DNA of 64,000 nt from JAIBAJ01 sp965284645 (GCA_965284645.1 OZ260106.1:2232001-2296000); one strand, 5' to 3'. Positions 51,975-61,103 are shown, counted from the first letter of the stretch. Made by a program: numbers and translations. Notes: generated by a model not told the origin, from the letters alone.

Positions 51975-52135
51975 CGGCGTGCCCCATTCGCCCAAAACCA
52001 TGCTACCTTTAAATGAAAAGTAGTGCCAGGGCTCATGGTCGGGCTATTCGTTGCAAGTCCTCGCGCCTTTCGCTTACGCTTAGGCCGCTGTGGGCTTTAC
52101 ACTGCTATCCCTGCCCGATGCCCTCCGTACCCATT
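51975..52135 (+). repeat. Structured GC-rich repeat, pair 4 left copy
   Basis: Outer stem CCAT-TC-GCCC (51984-51993) with GGGC-TC-ATGG (52029-52038), an internal two-base mismatch that reads as tandem G.A on the minus strand. The core reads GGTCGGGCTATTCG ... CTATCCCTGCCCGA. It is preceded by a CTTTTCT-rich arm (51918-51960). The spacer to the partner (52136-52299) has no gene. Confidence 0.8.
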
Positions 52136-52299
52136 TTTGGTGAAGTACAACACTTTGCTCTTCCAATTTACCTTTTTAATAAGTTTGGTTTGCCAAGGTT
52201 TATTAGTTGAATTTCTTAAGCTGGTTATAACTTTGCTTAAAAGTAAAAAGGCCAATTTCTGAATCAATTTGATAAAGCCCGGTTTCTTTCCAAAACTTG

Positions 52300-52455
52300 G
52301 GTAGGTAGAATCTCGGGCAACGATAGAGCGTGGTACCCCACAGGACTGCGGAGGAACGGAGCAGGACGAGGAGTACTAGCGAAAGCGTGACCCGAACGCC
52401 CCTTGCAGAAAACTTATATTTTTTGCCGAGGCTGTTTTGGGCGGAGGGGGCCCGC
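52300..52455 (-). repeat. Structured GC-rich repeat, pair 4 right copy
   Basis: Right-type copy from GGGCAACGATAGAGCG, with imperfect outer stem CCCGAACGCC (52391-52400) and GGCGGAGGG (52440-52448), ending GGGGGCCCGCAT. It is followed by a heptamer repeat. Confidence 0.75.
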
Positions 52456-52463
52456 ATACGAAT

Positions 52464-52498
52464 TAGAAAATAGAAAATAGAAAATAGAAAATAGAAAT
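52464..52498. repeat. Heptamer tandem repeat (TAGAAAA)
   Basis: Four exact TAGAAAA units (52464-52491) and one TAGAAAT unit, right after the pair 4 right copy. It roughly mirrors the CTTTTCT-rich arm outside the left copy. It lies 32 bp from the nadB stop. Confidence 0.85.
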
Positions 52499-52529
52499 GA
52501 GGAAATAGGAAATAGAAAATGGGGTGGGA

Positions 52530-54107
52530 TTAAAATTTCCGGGTGCTTCCTTCGCCTGGAGGGAAATCCAATGAATAATGCAAGCCGCGGCTCTCCTGCC
52601 TTTTCATGGCGCAACGGATAATGATATAACTCACATTGATAAGATTTCGAAGCTCGCAAAGCTGGGTCGAAAGGGTGGTGCGGTTGTAAAGATCTTCGTT
52701 TTCTTGGTAAATGATGTTGAGGCGATCTAAGGCTCTTTTTAAACGCAAATTGGAACGAACAATACCAACATAACTGCTCATAATTTGTTGCACTTCCTTT
52801 AAATTTTGGGTAATCAAGACCATTTCTTCGGGGTAGGAAGTGCCACTATCGTCCCAATTTGGGATTTGTTCGTTGATTTCGATGGAATCAATTTGGGCTT
52901 TGGCATCCATGGCCGCTTTATGTGCATACACAACTGCTTCGAGTAAGGAATTGGATGCTAGGCGGTTAGCTCCATGAAGTCCGGTGCTACTGCATTCTCC
53001 GGCAGCATATAAATTTTTAATACTCGTTCGTCCGTTTAAGTCGACCTTGATACCCCCGCAGATGTAGTGTGCAGCGGGGACAACGGGGATATAATCTTTT
53101 GCTAAATCAATTCCTAAACTGAGGCATTTGGCATAAATATTTGGGAAATGGTTGACCAACCCATGTTTGTCGAGGTGGGTACAATCGAGCCATACGTGTT
53201 CATCGCCCGACATTTTGAGCTCATTATCGATGGCACGGGCTACAATATCACGAGGAGCCAAGGATTTTCGAGGATCGTATTTATGCATAAATTCCTTGCC
53301 ATCTTTGGTTCTTAAAATGCCTCCATGACCGCGAACAGCTTCACTGATAAGAAAAGATGGTCGTTCGCCTGGGTTAAACAAGGAGGTAGGATGAAACTGG
53401 ATAAATTCCATGTTTTCCACCCGTCCTTTCGCCCGATAAACCATGGCAATACCATCCCCTGTAGCGATTTCAGGGTTGGTAGTGCTGGTGTAAACATTTC
53501 CAACACCACCTGTAGCCATGAGGGTAGTTTTGGCAAGAATCGTTTCAACTTTTTTTGATTTGATATTTAAAACATAAACACCAAAGCATTGAATATCAGG
53601 TGTGTTTTTGTTTACTTCGATACCAAGGTGGTGTTGGGTAATGATATCAACAGCAAAAAAGTGGTCGAAAATTTGGATGTTGGGATGGTTTTTGGCTTGA
53701 TTTAAAAGGGCTCTTTCAATTTCGAAACCAGTTTTATCTTTGTAATGCAGGATTCTTTTTTCACTGTGGCCGCCCTCCTTTGCTAGGTGGTATTCGCCTG
53801 ATTCGGTTTTATCGAAGTTTGCGCCCCAGTCAGCCAATTCCGTTACCCGTTCAGTGCTTTCCGTAATCACCATTCTCACCACCGCTTCATCGCAAAGTCC
53901 ATCGCCGCATTCCAAGGTATCCTTTACATGTTTTTCGTAACTATCGGGTTTGTAGATCACCGCTGCAATTCCACCTTGGGCATACTTGGTATTGCTTTCG
54001 TCTTCATTGGCTTTGGTAACCATGATCACTTTTCCTTTTTCGGCAACTTTTAGGGCATAACTTAAACCAGCGATACCTGAACCAATAATTAAGAAGTCTG
54101 TTTTCAT
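52530..54107 (-). CDS. nadB: L-aspartate oxidase
   Basis: Oxidises L-aspartate to iminoaspartate, the first step of de novo NAD synthesis. The 525-residue flavoprotein has the FAD dinucleotide motif IGSGIAGLSYALKVAEKG, then NTKYAQGGIAA, the HHLG-type region, and the active-site segment FIQFHPTSLF, HGGILRTKDG, YICGGIKVDLNGRTS and ECSSTGLHGANRLASNSLLEA of the fumarate-reductase-like fold. The C-terminal helical domain is present. It overlaps rsmE by 4 bp (54104-54107), so the two are co-translated. No nadA or nadC is adjacent. Confidence 0.95.
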   Translation of the reverse strand: MKTDFLIIGSGIAGLSYALKVAEKGKVIMVTKANEDESNTKYAQGGIAAVIYKPDSYEKHVKDTLECGDGLCDEAVVRMVITESTERVTELADWGANFDKTESGEYHLAKEGGHSEKRILHYKDKTGFEIERALLNQAKNHPNIQIFDHFFAVDIITQHHLGIEVNKNTPDIQCFGVYVLNIKSKKVETILAKTTLMATGGVGNVYTSTTNPEIATGDGIAMVYRAKGRVENMEFIQFHPTSLFNPGERPSFLISEAVRGHGGILRTKDGKEFMHKYDPRKSLAPRDIVARAIDNELKMSGDEHVWLDCTHLDKHGLVNHFPNIYAKCLSLGIDLAKDYIPVVPAAHYICGGIKVDLNGRTSIKNLYAAGECSSTGLHGANRLASNSLLEAVVYAHKAAMDAKAQIDSIEINEQIPNWDDSGTSYPEEMVLITQNLKEVQQIMSSYVGIVRSNLRLKRALDRLNIIYQENEDLYNRTTLSTQLCELRNLINVSYIIIRCAMKRQESRGLHYSLDFPPGEGSTRKF

Positions 54108-54802
54108 AAGCGATTAAAGTTCCAAACTGTACAAGCCACCACACCGGCGGTTTCGGTTCGCAATCTGGAATTTCCTAGAGAAATGGGCGTAAAGTTTTTA
54201 TTTGTAGCTTTTAAAATTTCTTCTTCCGTAAAATCGCCTTCAGGACCAATAAAAATTGAGGTAGGTTTGGAAGGGTCGGCTATCGAAGGAAGAGGCGTTT
54301 TTGGTAAAGAAGAAATGCAATGGGCAATCAAGGGGTTTTCGAACTTTGCAAGAAGACAATCCTGAAATTTTTGTTCAGGGTAGAGAACGGGTAAGAATAA
54401 TCTGCCACTTTGTTTCATGGCCGAAATAAGTAGTTTTTGCCAACGTTCTTTTTTCGCAAAGAATTTTTCGCTGCGATGGGTAATGAGCGGAGTGATAGCT
54501 CCAATGCCTATTTCAGTTGTTTTTTCCAAAAACCATTCAAATCTTTCCGGATTTTTGGGAAGGGCCATTAAAATATGGAGAAGAGGAGGATTTGAATCTT
54601 GGTGTAGGGTTTTAGAAATTTCGGCCTGGAAAAGGTTGTTTTTGGCGGAAGAAATTGTGGCCTCCCAAAGCAATCCTTTTCCATCGGTAACATGGATGGT
54701 ATCACCTTCACGTTTGCGTAGCGTTTTGATGGCGTGTTGCCTTTCTTCCTCAGAGAGGGCAAGGGTTGAGCCTTGAATTTCGGTGGCGTAGAAAATGGTC
54801 AT
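54104..54802 (-). CDS. rsmE: 16S rRNA m3U1498 methyltransferase
   Basis: Methylates U1498 of 16S rRNA. The 232-residue protein has an N-terminal PUA-like domain (FYATEIQGSTLALSEEERQHA, TIHVTDGKGLLWEA) and a C-terminal SPOUT knot: ALPKNPERFEWFLEKTTEIG, LITHRSEKF, FIGPEGDFTEEEI and SLGNSRLRTETAGVVA. All motifs for SAM binding are intact. It is the first gene of the rsmE-nadB operon. Confidence 0.95.
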   Translation of the reverse strand: MTIFYATEIQGSTLALSEEERQHAIKTLRKREGDTIHVTDGKGLLWEATISSAKNNLFQAEISKTLHQDSNPPLLHILMALPKNPERFEWFLEKTTEIGIGAITPLITHRSEKFFAKKERWQKLLISAMKQSGRLFLPVLYPEQKFQDCLLAKFENPLIAHCISSLPKTPLPSIADPSKPTSIFIGPEGDFTEEEILKATNKNFTPISLGNSRLRTETAGVVACTVWNFNRL

Positions 54803-54893
54803 TTTCAGTTGCGAAAGTAGGTCGTTCGTAGGTATTTAAGAAAAGAAATTTGAAATTTGGATTTTGTTGGCTTTCTTTGTCCTCAAAATAACC

Positions 54894-55868
54894 ATGGCAA
54901 GGAAAAGAATATTAATAACAGGTGCAGCTGGTTTCTTAGGATCCCACCTCTGCGACAGGTTTATTGCAGAAGATTTTCATGTAATTGGGATGGATAACCT
55001 GATTACAGGGGATTTGAAGAATATCGAACACTTGTTCAAATTGGAAAATTTTGAATTTTATCACCATGATGTAAGTAAGTTTGTGCATGTTCCGGGTGAA
55101 CTTCAATATATTCTGCATTTTGCTAGTCCAGCCAGTCCGATTGATTATTTAAAAATTCCAATTCAAACCTTGAAAGTTGGTTCGTTGGGTACCCATAATT
55201 TGTTGGGATTAGCCAAGGCCAAAGGGGCGAGAATTTTGGTAGCATCTACTTCCGAAGTTTACGGGGATCCAACGGTTCATCCACAAACAGAAGATTATTG
55301 GGGAAATGTAAATCCGATTGGACCAAGAGGTGTTTATGATGAAGCCAAGCGATTTCAAGAAGCGATAACCATGGCTTATCATACTTACCATCATGTAGAA
55401 ACCAGGATTATTCGTATCTTTAATACTTACGGACCAAGAATGCGATTGAATGATGGAAGGGTTTTGCCAGCCTTTATTGGACAGGCTTTACGTGGTGAAG
55501 ATTTGACCATGTTTGGTGATGGAAGTCAAACCCGATCTTTTTGTTATGTTTCAGATTTGGTGGAAGGTATTTATCGCTTGTTGTTTAGTGATTATGCCTA
55601 TCCGGTCAATATCGGAAATCCGAGTGAAATTACTATAAAGGAGTTTGGTGAAGAAATTTTGAAATTAACCGGAGCTAACCAAAAATTAATTAGTTTGCCT
55701 TTACCTACTGATGATCCAAAACAACGTAGGCCGGATATAACCAAAGCCAAGGAAATTCTTGGATGGGAACCAAAAGTAAACAGAGCAGAAGGCTTGAAAA
55801 TTACCTACGAGTACTTTAAAGGTCTATCTAAAGATGAATTATTTAAAAAAGAACATAGATTTTCGTGA
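54894..55868 (+). CDS. UDP-glucuronate decarboxylase-type NAD-dependent SDR
   Basis: A 324-residue extended short-chain dehydrogenase converting UDP-glucuronate to UDP-xylose in its closest homologues. It has TGAAGFLGSHLCDRF at the NAD loop, the catalytic Ser in ASTSEVYG and YxxxK as YDEAK, the FNTYGPRMRLNDGRV segment and FGDGSQTRSFCYVSDLVEGI. ATG at 54894 starts MARKRILITG; the TTG at 54864 adds an unconserved stretch. It is followed 9 bp later by an acetyltransferase gene, starting a three-gene nucleotide-sugar operon. Confidence 0.92.
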   Translation: MARKRILITGAAGFLGSHLCDRFIAEDFHVIGMDNLITGDLKNIEHLFKLENFEFYHHDVSKFVHVPGELQYILHFASPASPIDYLKIPIQTLKVGSLGTHNLLGLAKAKGARILVASTSEVYGDPTVHPQTEDYWGNVNPIGPRGVYDEAKRFQEAITMAYHTYHHVETRIIRIFNTYGPRMRLNDGRVLPAFIGQALRGEDLTMFGDGSQTRSFCYVSDLVEGIYRLLFSDYAYPVNIGNPSEITIKEFGEEILKLTGANQKLISLPLPTDDPKQRRPDITKAKEILGWEPKVNRAEGLKITYEYFKGLSKDELFKKEHRFS

Positions 55869-55877
55869 ATTAATAGG

Positions 55878-56456
55878 ATGGAAAAGAATTTTACAGCACA
55901 TGAAAGTGCTTATGTAGATGAGGGTTGTGTAATTGGAAAAGGAACAAAAATTTGGCATTTTAGTCATATTATGTCCAATTGTACGATAGGTGAGAATTGT
56001 AATATTGGTCAAAATGTTGTTATTTCTCCGGAGGTTGTTTTGGGTAACAATGTGAAAATCCAAAACAATGTGAGTATTTACACCGGAGTTACCTGCGATG
56101 ATGATGTGTTTTTAGGACCATCTATGGTTTTTACAAACGTTACGAACCCTAGGAGTGCAGTAAACAGAAGAAGCCAATATTCCAAAACACATGTGGGTAA
56201 AGGCGCTTCAATAGGGGCAAATGCGACTATTGTGTGCGGACATGATGTAGGTAAATTTGCTTTTATTGGTGCAGGTGCCGTGGTAACAAAGAATGTTCCT
56301 GATTATGCTTTGATGGTAGGGAATCCTGCTAAACAAATGGGCTGGATCAGCGAATATGGTCATCGATTAAAGTTTGATGAAAACGGAATGGCCTTATGTC
56401 CTGAAAGTAATCAAAAATATGCCCTTTCGGAAGGTAAAGTATCAAGGGTTGAATAG
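55878..56456 (+). CDS. Left-handed beta-helix N-acetyltransferase (WbpD-like)
   Basis: A 192-residue hexapeptide-repeat acetyltransferase (repeats from VIGKGTKIWHFSHIMSNC to GANATIVCGHDVGKFAFIGAGAVVTKN) followed by VPDYALMVGNPAKQMGWI. It resembles WbpD/WlbB, which acetylate the 3-amino group of UDP-GlcNAc3NA. The next gene encodes a WbpB-like oxidoreductase, which in known pathways acts on the same sugar; WbpA and WbpE homologues are not in the window. Confidence 0.85.
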   Translation: MEKNFTAHESAYVDEGCVIGKGTKIWHFSHIMSNCTIGENCNIGQNVVISPEVVLGNNVKIQNNVSIYTGVTCDDDVFLGPSMVFTNVTNPRSAVNRRSQYSKTHVGKGASIGANATIVCGHDVGKFAFIGAGAVVTKNVPDYALMVGNPAKQMGWISEYGHRLKFDENGMALCPESNQKYALSEGKVSRVE

Positions 56457-56487
56457 CGTTTAAGTTAAAGAAAACAAAAAGAAGAAA

Positions 56488-57537
56488 ATGCCAGCGATTG
56501 AAGGAAAAATCCGGTATGCCGTTGTTGGTACCGGACATATAGGAAAGAGACATTCTGAAATGATTCGCAGAAATGCAGAAAGTGAACTAGTTGCTATCTG
56601 TGATGTTAGACCAAAGGAAAGTTTAGGGTTAGAGGCTTATCAGGATGTGCCCTTTTTTAGCTCTATTGATGAAATGCTTTCCAGCGGATTGGAATTTGAT
56701 GTGGTTAATATCTGCACTCCGAATGGTTATCATGCTGAACATGCTTTAAAGGCATTGGATGCCAATAAGCATATTGTGGTTGAAAAACCAATGGGATTAA
56801 CTAAAGCAGAATGCGAGCAGGTGATTTTCAAATCATTACAAGTTTCTAAACAAGTGTTTTGTGTGATGCAAAACAGGTATTCACCACCTTCAGAATGGAT
56901 AAAAGGAGTGGTTGAAAAAAATATATTGGGTAAGGTATTCCTAGTTCAGTTGAATTGCTATTGGAATAGAGATGAACGGTATTACAAAAAGGATACTTGG
57001 AAAGGTAGGCAAGATTTAGATGGGGGGACTTTGTTTACTCAATTCAGTCACTTTATAGATATCATGTATTGGTTGTTTGGAGATATTAAGGATATTCAAG
57101 CCAAGTTTAATGACTTTTCTCATAAAGGAAACACTGATTTTGAAGATTCAGGATTGGTGAATTTTAATTTTGTGAACGGAGGTATGGGAAGTATCAACTA
57201 TTCTACCTCTGTTTGGGATACGAATTTAGAAAGTTCAATTACCATTGTTGGAGAAAAAGGAAGCGTGAAGATTGGCGGACAATATATGAATGAAGTGGAG
57301 TATTGCCATATTAAGGATTATACTATGCCTCAATTGGCCCCTGTCAATCCGGCCAACGATTACGGAGGGTACAAAGGTTCTGCTGCCAATCACCACTACA
57401 TTATAGAAAATGTGGTCGATGTTCTAAAAGGAAGAAGCAGTATTACCACCAATGCCTTAGAAGGACTCAAAGTGGTTGAAATTATTGAAAGGATTTATTC
57501 CTTGCGACCTAAATCTGTATTGAAAGTCAATCATTAA
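56488..57537 (+). CDS. Gfo/Idh/MocA-family oxidoreductase (WbpB-like)
   Basis: A 349-residue NAD(P)-dependent oxidoreductase. The Rossmann start is YAVVGTGHIGKRHSEM; EKPMGLTK is the family EKP motif and GTLFTQFSHFIDIMYWLFGDI the catalytic helix region with the conserved His. It resembles the 3-dehydrogenase WbpB/WlbA of UDP-GlcNAcA metabolism. It is third in the operon with the UXS-like and acetyltransferase genes, which suggests an acetamido or diacetamido uronic acid in a surface glycan. Confidence 0.87.
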   Translation: MPAIEGKIRYAVVGTGHIGKRHSEMIRRNAESELVAICDVRPKESLGLEAYQDVPFFSSIDEMLSSGLEFDVVNICTPNGYHAEHALKALDANKHIVVEKPMGLTKAECEQVIFKSLQVSKQVFCVMQNRYSPPSEWIKGVVEKNILGKVFLVQLNCYWNRDERYYKKDTWKGRQDLDGGTLFTQFSHFIDIMYWLFGDIKDIQAKFNDFSHKGNTDFEDSGLVNFNFVNGGMGSINYSTSVWDTNLESSITIVGEKGSVKIGGQYMNEVEYCHIKDYTMPQLAPVNPANDYGGYKGSAANHHYIIENVVDVLKGRSSITTNALEGLKVVEIIERIYSLRPKSVLKVNH

Positions 57538-57548
57538 GATTGGCTTTT

Positions 57549-58337
57549 TTATTTCTTTTCAACCCCAAGTTTGAATTTTTGGGTTAGGGTTAATTCCCCC
57601 TTCTCATTGTATTCTTTCCAAATGCCATCTTTTTGTCCTTTGATATAGCTGCCCTCGGCTTTTAGTTTTCCATCCGGATGGTATTCTTTGAAGGGGCCAT
57701 CGAATTCATTTTGGAGGTAGCTTCCTTCCGTGGCCACAATTTCATTTTTATGGTAGGTTTTCATTGGACCATTCAAATCGCCGTTTACATAAGTATACTC
57801 AATTGATTTTTTGCCATCCTCATAGTACCAAGTTACTTTTCCTTCTCTTTTTCCGTTCACATAAAAGCCTTCTTCTTGTTTCTTGCCGTTTTGGTACCAT
57901 GTGTTTTTGAAGCCAGTCATAATACCATTTGTATACTGGGTTTCAGAACTCAAGCGTGAACCGAAGCTATAAGTTCGAATTAATCCATGAAGTTTATCGG
58001 CTTTGTACCATTCTTCTTTTTTTAAGGCCCCGTTTTCCATTTCAAGGGTAAGTCCTTCTTTTTGGCCATTGGTATAATTTTCAATTTTAACCAGGGTTGG
58101 GCCATCACCTGCATAATCAACCCACATTTTATCCTTCACTCCATTTTTATATTCGCCTCTGGATTCTTTGTAGCTTCTGGCGCCTTTTGGTCCGGAAAAC
58201 TCAATCCAATGGCCTTGTTTTATTCCTGCAGCATCTACTTTATTGCAAGTGTCTGGAATAAAGGGTTTGGTTGTGATATTTTGAGCAGCTAAAATATAGG
58301 AATAGCAAATCAGTGGAATTAAAACAAATGGATTCAT
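57549..58337 (-). CDS. MORN/YwqK-type repeat protein, exported
   Basis: A 262-residue protein with a signal peptide (to YILAAQN) and about eight repeats of a YENGKKEGxWKxYYxNGK pattern, for example GVKDKMWVDYAGDG, NGKREGKVTWYYEDGKKS, NGDLNGPMKTYHKNE and IKGQKDGIWKEYNEKGEL. These MORN-like repeats form a beta-meander; the YwqK antitoxin name used in databases for this repeat type is not evidence of a toxin system here. It ends 12 bp from purQ and reads the same direction. Confidence 0.85.
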   Translation of the reverse strand: MNPFVLIPLICYSYILAAQNITTKPFIPDTCNKVDAAGIKQGHWIEFSGPKGARSYKESRGEYKNGVKDKMWVDYAGDGPTLVKIENYTNGQKEGLTLEMENGALKKEEWYKADKLHGLIRTYSFGSRLSSETQYTNGIMTGFKNTWYQNGKKQEEGFYVNGKREGKVTWYYEDGKKSIEYTYVNGDLNGPMKTYHKNEIVATEGSYLQNEFDGPFKEYHPDGKLKAEGSYIKGQKDGIWKEYNEKGELTLTQKFKLGVEKK

Positions 58338-58348
58338 GGTAAGCTTTA

Positions 58349-59035
58349 TTAAGCAAGAATTTCATTTAGGAGTGAGCGAAACAAGAGCAATCCATCTTCA
58401 TTGGAAAGCAAAGGGTCGGCAGCACGTTCTGGATGTGGCATCATGCCAAAAACATTTTTTCCTGCATTGCAAACCCCAGCAATATTGTCGGTGGCGCCAT
58501 TTGGGTTGGCTTCGGGTGTTATGGAACCATTCTCGTTGCAATACCTAAACAGAATTTGACCATTTTTTTCCATTTCAGCCAATACTTCTGGTGCCGCATA
58601 ATACCGTCCTTCACCATGAGCAATCGGAATTTTTAAGGCCTTATCGGGCACATTTGCTGTTAACAGACAATCGCCTTGTTTGCGGATAAAAACATTTTTG
58701 CAGATAAATTTGTGGGATTCGTTATGTAGCAGCGCTCCTGGTACCAACCCTGCCTCACAAAGTATCTGAAAACCATTGCATACGCCCAAAACATAACCAC
58801 CCTTAGCTGCAAACTCAATTACACTTTGCATAATTGGTGAAAAGCGGGCAATAGCACCAGAACGCAGATAATCACCATACGAAAATCCACCCGGTAAAAC
58901 CACACAATCCACACCTTGTAAATCAGTGTCTTTATGCCAAAGTTCAACCACCTCACTTTTGTTTTGGTGCCTGAGTGTATAGATCATATCTTGGTCACAA
59001 TTGGACCCTGGGAAGATTACTACGCCGAATTTCAT
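58349..59035 (-). CDS. purQ: Phosphoribosylformylglycinamidine synthase, glutaminase subunit
   Basis: Supplies ammonia from glutamine to FGAM synthase in purine synthesis. The 228-residue class I amidotransferase has the oxyanion segment LPGGFSYGDYLRSGAIA, nucleophile Cys in GVCNGFQILCEAGL and the His/Glu pair in MMPHPERAAD. The separate small subunit implies the split PurSQL form rather than one large PurL. ATG start with a TAACTTTG box 17 nt upstream. Confidence 0.96.
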   Translation of the reverse strand: MKFGVVIFPGSNCDQDMIYTLRHQNKSEVVELWHKDTDLQGVDCVVLPGGFSYGDYLRSGAIARFSPIMQSVIEFAAKGGYVLGVCNGFQILCEAGLVPGALLHNESHKFICKNVFIRKQGDCLLTANVPDKALKIPIAHGEGRYYAAPEVLAEMEKNGQILFRYCNENGSITPEANPNGATDNIAGVCNAGKNVFGMMPHPERAADPLLSNEDGLLLFRSLLNEILA

Positions 59036-59052
59036 GAAGGAATATTTGCGTG

Positions 59053-59060
59053 CAAAGTTA
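59053..59060 (-). promoter_or_regulatory. Promoter -7 box (TAACTTTG) for purQ
   Basis: Exact TAnnTTTG on the minus strand, 17 nt before the ATG at 59035. Confidence 0.45.
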
Positions 59061-59133
59061 ATCTCAGATAGCTAGTTTTTAGTGCCAAATTTCACTAATT
59101 GCAGAAAAATAGTGTAAAGCCCAATTAACTGCG

Positions 59134-59141
59134 TACCTTTG
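59134..59141 (+). promoter_or_regulatory. Promoter -7 box (TACCTTTG) for the DEAD-box helicase
   Basis: Exact TAnnTTTG, 66 nt before the ATG at 59208, leaving a 5' leader of about 60 nt that could carry regulation of this RNA helicase. Confidence 0.45.
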
Positions 59142-59207
59142 CGGCCGAAACAAAATTCAATTCTTCTTGGTTTCAGTTTATTTATTCACTAATCTTTCAC
59201 ATTCTTA

Positions 59208-61091
59208 ATGTCTTCTTTTGCTACCCTCGGTCTTTCGGGGGAAATTATTGAATCCGTGTCAAAACTAGGATTCGAAACGCCAACACCTATTCAAGAAAAA
59301 GTTATTCCTCTATTGTTGTCAGGAGGTACGGATATTGTGGCTTTGGCCCAAACCGGAACAGGTAAAACCGCGGCTTTTGGCTTGCCGCTTATTGAACTAT
59401 GCGATCCTTCGAGTCGCCAAACGCAGGCCCTAATTCTTGCACCTACACGTGAACTGTGTATGCAGATTACGCAAGACCTAACCAATTTTGCAAAAGGTGT
59501 AAAACCCTTGAACATTGTGGCTGTTTATGGTGGTGCCAGTATCGTAGAACAAATTCGTAAATTAAAAATTGGAGCTCAAATCATTGTTGCCACTCCAGGT
59601 CGTTTGATCGACTTACTAGACAGACAGGCCGTTCGTTTGAACACCTTGCTTTTTACTGTTTTGGATGAGGCAGATGAAATGTTGAATATGGGATTTCAAG
59701 AAGATATTGATAGTATTCTTGAAAGTACCCCCATCGAAAAAAATGTTTGGTTGTTTTCTGCCACCATGCCCAAAGAGGTGAGGCAGATTGCCAGCAATTA
59801 TATGACCGAACCTGTTGAAGTAACCGTTGGTACCAAAAACCAAGGAAACGAAAACATTGAACACCAATACATGGTGATCAGCGACAGGGATCGTTACTTG
59901 GCTCTAAAACGTGTGGTAGATTTCCACCCCGATATTTTTGGCGTTGTATTTTGTCGTACCAAACTGGATACACAAGATGTTGCCGAACGATTAATAAAGG
60001 ATGGTTACAATGCCGATGCCTTGCATGGAGACCTTTCGCAGGCCCAACGGGATAAGGTAATGCGCTCATTTAAAAACAAATCTTTGCAAATTTTGGTAGC
60101 TACCGATGTGGCTGCCCGTGGAATTGACGTAAGTAATATCACACACGTTATCCATATGAATATGCCAGATGAGATTGAATATTACACACACCGCAGCGGT
60201 CGTACAGCCCGTGCCGGTAAAAAAGGTGTTTCAATTGCATTGGTAAACAAAAGAGAAGTTGGTAAAATCAACCAAATCGAACGGTCTATTCAAACCAAAT
60301 TCGAGAAAAAACTAGTTCCTACCGGAGCTGAAGTTTGTCAGAAAATGTTGTTAGGCCTTGTTCACCGTTTACGTGAAGTGCAAATTGCCGAAGATGAAAT
60401 TGCTGATTTACTACCAAACGTTTATGAAGAATTGATGCCATTGAGCAAAGAGGAAATCATAAAAAGATTTACATCCTTGGAATTCAATCATTTGTTGGAC
60501 TACTACCGTGGTGCACCCGATTTGAACCAAACCGTATCGAACAAACCAAGTGCCGGTAAAGATGATGCCTTCAGAAACGAAAATTATGTAACAGGGGATC
60601 GCTTGTTTATCAGTCTAGGTAAAATGGACGGATTTGACAAGAGTAAAATGGTTTCCTTTATTTGTGGACGTTGTCGTATCCTGAACCGTCAGCTTGGAAA
60701 AATTATCCTTAAAGATGCGTATTCTTTTGTAGAAGTAGAGAAATCAATGACCGATATGGTTAGAGAAGCCTTGCATGGTGTTGAATTTAAAGGTCGGTTG
60801 GTTAGGGTTGAAATTACCGGAGAGGATGAAGGCGGTGCACCACGTGGCTCGAAAGGTGGCGGCGGTGGAAAAGGTAGATCAGGTGGTGGCGGCTACAGCG
60901 GCGGTGGATATGGTGGTGGTGGAAATCGCTTTGACAAAGGTGGAAGCGGCGACAGAAGAGATAGAGGCGATCGTGGTGGAGATAGAGGTGGAGATAGAGG
61001 TGGCAAAAGAAAAGATGATGCGGGTGGTTCACGAAAATCTGCTTTCCAAAACGATTTTAAAAAGAAAGGTCCTAAAAAGGATAAGTGGTAA
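59208..61091 (+). CDS. DEAD-box RNA helicase, DeaD/CsdA-like, RGG tail
   Basis: A 627-residue RNA helicase for ribosome assembly, mRNA decay or cold adaptation. Core motifs: Q motif FETPTPIQEKVIPLL, motif I AQTGTGKTAAFGLP, motif II DEAD, motif III SAT, motif VI HRSGRTARAG. A DbpA-type RNA-binding domain lies at about 470-550 (RLFISLGKMDGFDKSKMVSFI), then a low-complexity Gly/Arg tail of about 80 residues (many GGG, RGDRGG) ending KKKGPKKDKW. The GC-rich tail creates long frames on other strands that are not genes. tatD follows 12 bp downstream. Confidence 0.95.
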   Translation: MSSFATLGLSGEIIESVSKLGFETPTPIQEKVIPLLLSGGTDIVALAQTGTGKTAAFGLPLIELCDPSSRQTQALILAPTRELCMQITQDLTNFAKGVKPLNIVAVYGGASIVEQIRKLKIGAQIIVATPGRLIDLLDRQAVRLNTLLFTVLDEADEMLNMGFQEDIDSILESTPIEKNVWLFSATMPKEVRQIASNYMTEPVEVTVGTKNQGNENIEHQYMVISDRDRYLALKRVVDFHPDIFGVVFCRTKLDTQDVAERLIKDGYNADALHGDLSQAQRDKVMRSFKNKSLQILVATDVAARGIDVSNITHVIHMNMPDEIEYYTHRSGRTARAGKKGVSIALVNKREVGKINQIERSIQTKFEKKLVPTGAEVCQKMLLGLVHRLREVQIAEDEIADLLPNVYEELMPLSKEEIIKRFTSLEFNHLLDYYRGAPDLNQTVSNKPSAGKDDAFRNENYVTGDRLFISLGKMDGFDKSKMVSFICGRCRILNRQLGKIILKDAYSFVEVEKSMTDMVREALHGVEFKGRLVRVEITGEDEGGAPRGSKGGGGGKGRSGGGGYSGGGYGGGGNRFDKGGSGDRRDRGDRGGDRGGDRGGKRKDDAGGSRKSAFQNDFKKKGPKKDKW

Positions 61092-61103
61092 AGTAACTTT
61101 CCC

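Noticed and set aside
57549..58337. Toxin-antitoxin system from the YwqK-type repeats
   Set aside because: No toxin gene is adjacent and the repeat is a common MORN-like scaffold with a signal peptide.
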